Source: a bacterium (GTDB taxonomy: Bacteria; UBP14; UBA6098; B30-G16). Taken from it: a DNA stretch of 7,754 bases. Each line of letters opens with the position of its first letter. Position 1 is the first letter of the stretch. Location of the stretch: the NCBI GenBank assembly GCA_027064665.1, contig JAMOPH010000354.1:1-7754 (forward strand). The letters run 5' to 3'. A program made the translations under genes and the position numbers. A model generated the notes under the pieces. The model was given only the letters and a program-made list of their open reading frames with translations, was not told the DNA's origin and did not search any database. This document shows, piece after piece, positions 1 to 5,292 of this stretch.

Positions 1-1
1 C

Positions 2-52
2 ATCACCCCCGCAATTGTGAAAATATCTGAAAACCAGCAAATGTCAAGATGA
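2..52 (+). CDS. C-terminal end of an unidentified upstream ORF (partial)
   Basis: The first 52 bases are open in one plus-strand frame, giving a 16-residue tail (ITPAIVKISENQQMSR) that stops with TGA at 50-52. The archease ATG follows only three bases later, a spacing typical of translationally coupled operon genes. The other two plus frames stop earlier, at 18 and 30. The tail is too short to name a family. It does not look like the usual RtcB C-terminus, although RtcB would be a natural partner for archease. It may also be non-coding sequence that is open by chance. Confidence 0.4.
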   Translation: MTPAIVKISENQQMSR

Positions 53-55
53 AAG

Positions 56-466
56 ATGATCACAGAGATTGAACATACCGCCGATGCCGGATTTGAGTGC
101 GTTGCTGACTCGTATGAGGAGATGTTTCGCGAGATGGCAATGGCGATGCTGGGGATGGCGTATGCCGTTGACAAAGTTGCCCCCGCCGAGGAACGGGAAC
201 TTGAGATTCGCGCGGAGGCACCGGACCTTCTGCTTCACGATTTTCTCTCCGAACTCCTGCAGGTCATCTACTACGACCGATTTCTGGTGGCAGAGATAGA
301 ATTTGAACACATAGATTTCAAGGGACTGAGGGCGAAACTTCGCGGCGAGAAATTTGACCCCTCAAAGCACGAATACAGAAACGAGATAAAGGCGGTGACA
401 TACCATATGCTCGCCGCCGAGCCCCGGGGGGACAAGTGGTTCGGCAGAGTGATTTTTGACCTGTGA
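56..466 (+). CDS. archease, activator of RNA ligase RtcB
   Basis: Archease is a small cytoplasmic protein. In known systems it helps the RNA ligase RtcB undergo guanylylation and turn over many times during tRNA splicing or RNA repair. The 136-residue length fits the family. Diagnostic motifs are HTAD at residues 7-10, the block EIKAVTYH at 110-117, and the C-terminal VIFDL at 132-136. The acidic residues D10 and D135 lie where family members bind metal. Recognition rests on these motifs. The ATG at 56 is preferred because the HTAD motif always lies close to the N-terminus. Its Shine-Dalgarno is weak, and the stop of the preceding ORF three bases upstream suggests coupling. No rtcB is visible in the window. 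A few AT-rich inverted bases follow the stop, with no convincing terminator. An initiator tRNA lies 92 bases downstream under its own promoter. Confidence 0.93.
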   Translation: MITEIEHTADAGFECVADSYEEMFREMAMAMLGMAYAVDKVAPAEERELEIRAEAPDLLLHDFLSELLQVIYYDRFLVAEIEFEHIDFKGLRAKLRGEKFDPSKHEYRNEIKAVTYHMLAAEPRGDKWFGRVIFDL

Positions 467-520
467 TACCGGAAATTCCAAATTTTTTAAAAATTTTCCA
501 CAAAATTCGCAATTTCCCCC

Positions 521-548
521 TTGACAAACCGATTTTTCCCATTATTAT
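521..548 (+). promoter_or_regulatory. sigma70-type promoter of the initiator tRNA
   Basis: A perfect -35 box TTGACA (521-526) is followed after 16 bases by TATTAT (543-548). The predicted start near 555 is about four bases upstream of the mature tRNA 5' end at 559. This near-consensus promoter fits a highly expressed stable RNA gene transcribed independently of the archease gene. Confidence 0.8.
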
Positions 549-558
549 GTGATTGAAT

Positions 559-632
559 CGCGGGGTGGAGCAGTCAGGTAGCTCGCCGGGCTCATAACCC
601 GGAGGTCGGTGGTTCAAATCCACCCCCCGCCA
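559..632 (+). tRNA. initiator tRNA-fMet (anticodon CAT)
   Basis: A full cloverleaf can be drawn. The acceptor arms are CGCGGGG (559-565) and CCCCGCC (625-631), with discriminator A632. The D stem is GAGC/GCTC, with the initiator-type A11-U24 pair. The anticodon stem is CCGGG/CCCGG around loop CTCATAA (anticodon 593-595). The T stem is GGTGG/CCACC around TTCAAAT. It is an initiator rather than an elongator because it has three consecutive G-C pairs next to the anticodon loop and an unpaired 1:72 end. Here that end is C1 x C72, where E. coli has C1 x A72. The CCA tail is not encoded: a run of seven T follows A632 directly, so a CCA-adding enzyme is needed. The 74-nt length equals E. coli initiator tRNA without CCA. 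It delivers formyl-methionine to the ribosomal P site. Confidence 0.97.
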
Positions 633-653
633 TTTTTTTATGCCCGCTAACGA

Positions 654-689
654 AAGAACTCCCCGACGCAAATCGGGGAGTTCTTCTTT
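654..689. terminator. bidirectional intrinsic terminator
   Basis: A perfect 13-bp stem (654-666 with 673-685) closes a 6-nt loop, CGCAAA. The outer pairs are A-T rich (AAGAA/TTCTT), the inner ones are CTCCCCGA/TCGGGGAG, and CTTT follows on the plus strand. The minus-strand reading also ends U-rich. It sits between the plus-strand tRNA and the convergent minus-strand beta-helix gene, so it can end transcripts from both sides. The T run at 633-639 directly after the tRNA may add to termination. Confidence 0.85.
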
Positions 690-721
690 AGGAAGGGGGG
701 ATTAAGGCTGGAAAGGGGGAT

Positions 722-2818
722 TTATTTGACCAACGAAACTCTCGCCGAAGCAACCTCGCCGCCGCTGTGGATCTCAATCAGATATGTTCCGGAGGGCAGG
801 TCTGTCGGGTGCCAGGCTATCGTGACCTCTGCCGATGGGGCGACGCCGTCATAGAGGGTTTCCACCGGTCTGCCGGCGATATCACAGACCTCAACCCTGA
901 CCCTTTCTCCGGTCCGGCACGGCACAGTGATATTCACCGAGGAGTTGAACGGATTGGGATAGGTCAGGACTTTCGCCACAGAGGGAATTGAAGCCTCATC
1001 CATTCCGGAGACCACAAACTCGGTCGCTCCGATGTCGTATCCGGCGCCCTGCGGTCGCAGAACCCCGTTGATATCGCACTGGTCAGCCCAGATGGTAGTG
1101 TCAAGTTCGGCAACATAGAGGGATTCTACGCCGGCATCAATGCAGGGGGAAGTCGGCAGGAGGTTGAATTCTTCATTGGCGAAAAGCGGGTCGGTGTCAA
1201 TGTTGCCAAAACAATCCATCAAGTTTGCAGATTCGGTGAACACATCCTCATATCTCACGAGGTTGTTCGCCAAGGACACGGTGCCGCCCTGAACATAGAG
1301 TTCCTCACCGGAGGAAGCGCTGTTGCCATAGAATATGTTGTTGACGCAGACGGTGAAAGTTGCCTCAATATATCCTGCTCCGCCCTCTGTTCCGGCGCTG
1401 TTGAGGGTGACGGTGTTGTTCGTAATCACCGGGGTATATGTGTTGAGGATATAGAGTGCACCGCCGGCAAAGGTTGCGCTGTTGCGGGCGATTATGTTGT
1501 TGGAAAGTTTCAGATAATCCGCATTCTGGACGAACACGGCGCCGCCCCTGCCATCGGCATCGGACTCGGGGGTGTAATTTCCCTCCATCTTATTGGCAAT
1601 AATTGTAACCTCAGAACTGTCGGCATACACTGCGCCGCCAAGAACACCACGGTTGTAATTAAAGAGATTGTTCATAATCTGCATCTGCGGGGAAGCAACC
1701 GAAGCCACAGCACCGCCTTTTTCACCCACATTGCCGGAAAATGCGTTATCGTGAATGAAAGTTGTTGAACGGGTTACATAAATTGCTCCGCCGTAAGTGG
1801 CGCTGGAATTCCGGGAAAATTCGTTCTGGCTGATGTTGGCGCCCTCCGCAAATTTGACCACAATCGCTCCGCCAGCCCCGTTGACGGCGGTGTTTCTGGT
1901 AAATACATTCTCCTCGCAGACGACCGTGGAGGCGGAATCCACAAACCCCCCGCCGCTGTGGGTCGCGGTGTTTGAGGATATCTCATTCCCGCGGAGGATG
2001 AGATCGGAACCGAGGGCATAGACGCCGCCACCATAATTAGCGTTATTGGAAGAAATGGTATTTCCCACTATATCACAGGTAGATATTGCGGCAAATATTG
2101 CACCACCGTAGCCACTAATTGAGATATTGTTCACAAAATTGCTGTTAGTAATTGATGCTGCCGAATAATAAATCGCGACTGCGCCGCCATTTCCATTGCC
2201 GGAAACCAAATTATTTTCCAAAACAATGTTAGACAGAGTGATATTAGACATCTGATGAATAGAAATTCCGCCGCCGCCCACGGTCGCCTCGTTCTCTGCG
2301 ATTATACAGTCGGAAATGGTGGCATTTGAATGAACGAGGGTAATACCTCCGCCGAAATTTCCGGCGCTGTTGCCCGAAATTCGGGAGTGGAGAATTTTAG
2401 GGCTTGCCTCCACAACATATATCCCGCCGCCGGATTCAAGGTAATCCTCGCTGGTGTATGGACCAGCGTCGGTGACCACCACATACGAGAGAGTGCAGGC
2501 ATCGCTGGACCTGTAGAACTTAATCCCGTTCCATCTGGCATCTGCGCTGGCACTGCGGAAGTATATGGTGTCATCGGGGGTGCCCACGGCTTTGAGCACC
2601 GCCGCAGAATCAACCACAAGTTGCGCCGATGAATTGAACAAAATCTCTGTGCCGGGCGTAATCGTCAGTGTCTCTCCGGCGGGCACACAGACCCTACCCT
2701 CAACGATATACGGGGAACCCTCTGCACTCCACACGCCGGAAACATCCCCGGTCACCACTGTGGTCGCCCAAGCAAAACCGACACTGAGTATCGTCATAAT
2801 AATTGCCACGGCTCTCAT
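722..2818 (-). CDS. secreted right-handed parallel beta-helix protein with C-terminal sorting domain
   Basis: The 698-residue product has three parts. Residues 1-18 form a signal peptide (short charged start, hydrophobic core, AWA cleavage site). Residues of about 22-75 show the SPYIVEGRV...GETLTITPGTEILF pattern typical of the entry to beta-helix domains. A long series of degenerate coils then runs to about residue 560, rich in N-x-x-GGA/GGG-hydrophobic motifs, as in parallel beta-helix and polymorphic outer-membrane-type repeats. A conserved end of repeat region (PQGAGYDIGATEF) is followed at about 614-698 by a beta-sandwich starting VLTYPNPFN and containing LPSGTYLIEI. This matches C-terminal sorting modules of type IX secretion cargo and FlgD-like Ig domains. 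The inferred fate is export and surface attachment or release; the ligand is unknown, and adhesion or polysaccharide binding or cleavage are possible. The ATG at 2816-2818 is firmly placed by an AGGAGGTG Shine-Dalgarno at 2823-2830. The gene is monocistronic. Confidence 0.9.
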   Translation of the reverse strand: MRAVAIIMTILSVGFAWATTVVTGDVSGVWSAEGSPYIVEGRVCVPAGETLTITPGTEILFNSSAQLVVDSAAVLKAVGTPDDTIYFRSASADARWNGIKFYRSSDACTLSYVVVTDAGPYTSEDYLESGGGIYVVEASPKILHSRISGNSAGNFGGGITLVHSNATISDCIIAENEATVGGGGISIHQMSNITLSNIVLENNLVSGNGNGGAVAIYYSAASITNSNFVNNISISGYGGAIFAAISTCDIVGNTISSNNANYGGGVYALGSDLILRGNEISSNTATHSGGGFVDSASTVVCEENVFTRNTAVNGAGGAIVVKFAEGANISQNEFSRNSSATYGGAIYVTRSTTFIHDNAFSGNVGEKGGAVASVASPQMQIMNNLFNYNRGVLGGAVYADSSEVTIIANKMEGNYTPESDADGRGGAVFVQNADYLKLSNNIIARNSATFAGGALYILNTYTPVITNNTVTLNSAGTEGGAGYIEATFTVCVNNIFYGNSASSGEELYVQGGTVSLANNLVRYEDVFTESANLMDCFGNIDTDPLFANEEFNLLPTSPCIDAGVESLYVAELDTTIWADQCDINGVLRPQGAGYDIGATEFVVSGMDEASIPSVAKVLTYPNPFNSSVNITVPCRTGERVRVEVCDIAGRPVETLYDGVAPSAEVTIAWHPTDLPSGTYLIEIHSGGEVASARVSLVK

Positions 2819-2895
2819 CGTTCACCTCCTGTTTATATTGAACATTTTTTATTTTTTGTTTTCATTTTTTTCTATTTTCCTCCCCCTCCCAAATT

Positions 2896-2925
2896 GTAAT
2901 ATGGAACTGTCAACCCCTTTGTCAA
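2896..2925 (-). promoter_or_regulatory. candidate promoter of the beta-helix gene
   Basis: Read on the minus strand, a perfect TTGACA (2925 to 2920) is followed after 18 bases by TATTAC (2901 to 2896). The start would be near 2889, giving a 5' leader of about 70 bases that is purine-rich and ends in the strong Shine-Dalgarno. A second TTGACA copy 12 bases further on (2913 to 2908) lacks a partner -10 box. Confidence 0.5.
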
Positions 2926-2950
2926 TGTAAGTTGTTGATTTTCAAATGGT

Positions 2951-2972
2951 TATAAAAATGATTATTTTTATA
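2951..2972. promoter_or_regulatory. perfect AT-only palindrome in the divergent region
   Basis: Nine-base arms TATAAAAAT (2951-2959) and ATTTTTATA (2964-2972) are perfectly complementary around GATT. The site lies upstream of the beta-helix promoter and between the two divergent genes, where an operator or AT-rich curved activator site is plausible. AT-rich DNA makes chance palindromes commoner, so its function is uncertain. Confidence 0.35.
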
Positions 2973-3067
2973 TTCGTTTCCCTCAAAGGGTTATAGACCC
3001 GAAAAGAAATTTTTGTCAATACCCAGAGACCGCCGCTCCCTCGGACAGATTAGAGAAAAAAATCCTT

Positions 3068-3095
3068 TTGACTTGTCCGCCAAGTCGCTTAAAAT
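3068..3095 (+). promoter_or_regulatory. promoter of the DUF362 gene with an embedded inverted repeat
   Basis: TTGACT (3068-3073) and TAAAAT (3090-3095) are separated by 16 bases, which predicts a start near 3102. The perfect inverted repeat GACTTG, five bases, CAAGTC (3070-3086) overlaps the -35 box and fills most of the spacer. That is a classic place for a repressor or a MerR-type activator. The resulting leader is about 143 bases long. Confidence 0.55.
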
Positions 3096-3099
3096 TCAA

Positions 3100-3204
3100 A
3101 AGATTACAGGCACCAACCACGGGAGAGCTTATGCAACTTTTTGCGGCGCAATGGGTTAAATCTCTGACAGGGAAAAAACCTCCGCCGGGGTTCGTCTGTA
3201 TCTT
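3100..3204 (+). promoter_or_regulatory. candidate structured 5' leader (possible riboswitch-like domain)
   Basis: The start and end of the leader can pair. AAGAT (3100-3104) pairs with ATCTT (3200-3204), and ACAG (3106-3109) with CTGT (3196-3199), leaving one bulged T. Inside, AACC (3115-3118) can pair with GGTT (3189-3192), AGAG (3124-3127) with CTCT (3162-3165), and GCAA (3133-3136) with TTGC (3141-3144). The closed domain begins at the predicted transcription start and ends about 40 bases before the ATG. Pieces such as GGGAGAGC and CTCT...CAGG...AAAA recall glycine aptamers, but the conserved CCGAAGG core and a matching P1 are absent. I do not assign it to a known class. Confidence 0.35.
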
Positions 3205-3244
3205 ATTGCAAATTAAGAAGATATAAAAACGCAGAGGTAGAAAA

Positions 3245-4330
3245 ATGAAATCAAAAGTCGCCATAGTCAGAGCAAAGCCGGAGACCGTGCTTGACGACAT
3301 CTACCGTGCCTGCGAACTCGCCGGGATGGACAAAGCGCTGGACAAAAGCGCCACAACAATTCTGAAGGACAACATCTCCTGGCATCTCCCGATGCCCGGC
3401 GCCAACACTACACCGTGGGGGCTTGAGGGGATATACCTTGCCCTCAGAAAAATGGGCTATGATGATATCGTGATTGTGGAAAACCGCACGGTGGTCACCA
3501 TCGCCGAAAAGGGCGACAAATACTGCAAGTTTGAGCCGGTGTTCAAAAAATACAACATCCCCGTCAAATTCAACTTCAAGCCCGAGGATATGAAGTGGAT
3601 TCGCTACGAGCCCAAGGGCAAAATGCTGGTTCTGGACAAAATCTTCCGGAAGCGGGGGATATACATTCCCGATTACTTCATCGGGAAAAACATCGTGCAT
3701 CTTCCCACGGTGAAGACCCACAGTTATACGGTCACCACCGGGGCGATGAAAAACGCCTTCGGGGGACTTCTCAATTACAAGCGCTATGCCACCCACACAT
3801 ACATCCACGAGACTTTAGTTGACCTTCTGACGATTCAGAAGGAAATCCACACGGGGGTTTTTGCCCTTATGGACGGGACCACCTCGGGTTCGGGACCCGG
3901 ACCGAGGACTATGACCCCTCATCAGACCGACCTGTATCTTGCCTCGGCGGACCAGGTGGCAATTGACGCCGTCGCCGCAAAAATTATGGGCTTTGACCCG
4001 ATGAAGATAAAATATATCTACCTTGCCACACAAAAGGGTCTCGGGCAGGGCGACCCCTCACAAATTGAAATCGTGGGTGACACAGAACTTGCAAACCTCA
4101 ACCTCGGCTACAATGTTGGCGTGAACCTCGCCACCGGCGTGGGAAGGCTTCTGTGGCACAGCCCCCTTCGTGTGTTCCAGAAACTGTTTTTCCACACACC
4201 GCTTGTGCTGATTTTCATCTGGGCATCCGAGACATACCACGACAAAATCTGGTGGAACCTCAAGGGCAAAAAAATCTACGAAAAATGGCTGAGGGAATCC
4301 CCGTGGGGGCAGTTGTTCGCCAAGTATTGA
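3245..4330 (+). CDS. DUF362 domain-containing protein
   Basis: This 361-residue protein matches the DUF362 family across most of its length. It begins KVAIVRAKPETVLDDIYRACELAGM. It carries the family signature PTVKTHSYTVTTGAMKNAFGG at about residues 154-174, with K157, H159, K169 and N170. It also has an MDGTTSGSGPGPR loop at 209-221 and a QVAIDAVAAKIMGFDP segment at 237-252. The biochemical role of the family is not settled. Many members are fused to or followed by a ferredoxin-like 4Fe-4S domain; this one has only two cysteines, so it binds no such cluster on its own. The last 60 residues are aromatic and basic, with a hydrophobic stretch at 317-328 (HTPLVLIFIWAS), perhaps for peripheral membrane contact. 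No signal peptide is seen. The ATG at 3245 follows AGAGGTAG. frr lies 129 bases downstream on the same strand. Confidence 0.88.
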   Translation: MKSKVAIVRAKPETVLDDIYRACELAGMDKALDKSATTILKDNISWHLPMPGANTTPWGLEGIYLALRKMGYDDIVIVENRTVVTIAEKGDKYCKFEPVFKKYNIPVKFNFKPEDMKWIRYEPKGKMLVLDKIFRKRGIYIPDYFIGKNIVHLPTVKTHSYTVTTGAMKNAFGGLLNYKRYATHTYIHETLVDLLTIQKEIHTGVFALMDGTTSGSGPGPRTMTPHQTDLYLASADQVAIDAVAAKIMGFDPMKIKYIYLATQKGLGQGDPSQIEIVGDTELANLNLGYNVGVNLATGVGRLLWHSPLRVFQKLFFHTPLVLIFIWASETYHDKIWWNLKGKKIYEKWLRESPWGQLFAKY

Positions 4331-4405
4331 TTGAACGGTTTCCTCCTGTGCGGGCGAATTTTTTGCCGAACCTCCACAAATTTGATTTGCGCCCCCGCAC
4401 AATTT

Positions 4406-4425
4406 GACAATTTTATAGAATTGTC
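4406..4425. promoter_or_regulatory. inverted repeat upstream of frr
   Basis: GACAATT (4406-4412) and AATTGTC (4419-4425) are perfectly complementary across TTATAG. The first arm overlaps a TTGACA sequence (4404-4409), and TATAGA lies at 4414-4419. The two boxes are not spaced as one promoter. No T run follows, so a terminator is unlikely. An operator or a short RNA hairpin in the DUF362-frr gap is possible. Confidence 0.35.
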
Positions 4426-4459
4426 CGCCTTCAGCCCAAATCCAACAGGGAGGGAATCT

Positions 4460-5014
4460 ATGGAGGAAATTTTAGAGGAAGCCGAAAAGAAGATGCAAAA
4501 AACCGTGGAATCAATCTCCGGGCAGTTGGCAAGGCTTCGCACGGGGAAGGCATCGCCGGCGCTTTTGGAGGGAATCAAGGTGGACTACTACGGCACTCCC
4601 ACGCCGATAAACCAGATTGCCTCAATCTCCACGCCGGAACCGAGACTCATTGTGATTCACCCGTGGGACAAAAGCGCAGTTTCCGCCATTGAAAAGGCAA
4701 TCCAATCCTCGGACCTGGGTCTCAACCCCAATTCCGACGGCACGGTGATAAGAATCCCCATCCCTCCGCTTACCGAGGAGCGCAGGAAGGAACTCCTCAA
4801 GGTCGCAAAAAATATCGCCGAGGAGGGCAAGGTTGCAATAAGGAACATCCGCCGGGAGACGATTGAGAAAATCAAAAAGATGCAGAAAGACGGCGAAATC
4901 CCCGAGGATGATTCCTACCGCCTTCAGGACAAGGTCCAGGACCTGACCGAAAAATACACCAAAAAAATTGACGAGATACTCAAAAACAAAGAGGAAGAGA
5001 TAATGACGGTCTGA
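4460..5014 (+). CDS. frr: ribosome recycling factor
   Basis: RRF acts with EF-G after termination to split the post-termination ribosome so that it can start again. The product is 184 residues, close to the usual 185. Domain I, the three-helix bundle, is formed by residues of about 1-29 and 105-184. Domain II, the beta domain, lies between them. Conserved blocks are LARLRTGKASPALLEGIKVDYYG (23-45), ISTPEPRLIVIHPWDK (56-71) and GKVAIRNIRRE (123-133), which holds the ribosome-binding arginines. The ATG at 4460 is chosen because it gives the family N-terminus and is preceded by GGGAGGG. A TTG at 4331 in the same frame would add 43 unrelated residues. frr often follows pyrH; here it follows a DUF362 gene and is directly followed by a strong terminator. 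Confidence 0.97.
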   Translation: MEEILEEAEKKMQKTVESISGQLARLRTGKASPALLEGIKVDYYGTPTPINQIASISTPEPRLIVIHPWDKSAVSAIEKAIQSSDLGLNPNSDGTVIRIPIPPLTEERRKELLKVAKNIAEEGKVAIRNIRRETIEKIKKMQKDGEIPEDDSYRLQDKVQDLTEKYTKKIDEILKNKEEEIMTV

Positions 5015-5051
5015 TGCTGTGTCTTCTTGCGGTTGCGTCCAAAATCAAAAG

Positions 5052-5082
5052 CCCGCGGGAGAACCCGCGGGAATTTTTTTTT
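5052..5082. terminator. strong bidirectional intrinsic terminator after frr
   Basis: Two copies of CCCGCGGG (5052-5059 and 5064-5071) form an 8-bp all-GC stem with loop AGAA, followed by AA and nine T (5074-5082). On the minus strand the same stem is followed by CTTTTGATTTT, so it can also stop transcripts from the convergent radical SAM gene. Confidence 0.92.
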
Positions 5083-5154
5083 GCCGCAGGCGGCTTCCCC
5101 CCGAACTTTTTGGGGCGAGGATTCCCCTCCGTTTCATTTTTCCCCACCTCGTGC

Positions 5155-5281
5155 GTCAAGGTGCAAATAGCCAGAGACAATATGCAAATACCTAAAGTCA
5201 ATATGCACCTGACCAGAGTCAACGCGCACCTGATCAAAGGCAAAGGTGCAAGTGGCGTGGGGCAAAGTGCAAATGGGCAGA
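5155..5281. repeat. six degenerate 21-bp tandem repeats
   Basis: Units start at 5155, 5176, 5197, 5218, 5239 and 5261. All are 21 bp except the fifth, which is 22. They share the pattern G-T/G-CAA, then a TGCA or GCGCA core at about positions 8-11, then an A/C-rich half ending in AGA or AAA. Units 2-4 are closest to each other, and units 5-6 are G-richer. Because 21 is a multiple of three, both strands read as heptapeptide repeats, but no gene with a start signal covers them. The array lies downstream of both convergent genes, inside the probable 3' end of the radical SAM transcript. Confidence 0.7.
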
Positions 5282-5292
5282 GGGAAACCCCC

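Noticed and set aside
633..653. Encoded CCA end or second tRNA after the initiator tRNA
   Set aside because: A run of T follows the discriminator base directly, and no second cloverleaf can be drawn.
318..671. Minus-strand ORF of 117 codons across the tRNA
   Set aside because: Its middle (GVDLNHRPPGYEPGELPDCS) is the well-known false translation of the tRNA-Met antisense strand, and the rest opposes the archease gene and the terminator.
3110..3190. Glycine riboswitch
   Set aside because: Several short blocks match in order, but the CCGAAGG core is degraded, the P3b hairpin is missing, P1 is not of the expected form, and DUF362 has no known glycine link. It is kept only as an unnamed structured leader.
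3251..3808. Minus-strand ORF of 185 codons opposite the DUF362 gene
   Set aside because: It is fully antisense to a gene with clear family motifs and has no independent signal of coding.
4331..4459. TTG-started N-terminal extension of frr by 43 codons
   Set aside because: The extension is unlike any RRF N-terminus. The internal ATG at 4460 has a good Shine-Dalgarno and gives the normal 184-residue length.
5155..5281. CRISPR array
   Set aside because: The period is only 21-22 bp with no constant repeat plus variable spacer pattern, units drift throughout, and no cas gene is near.
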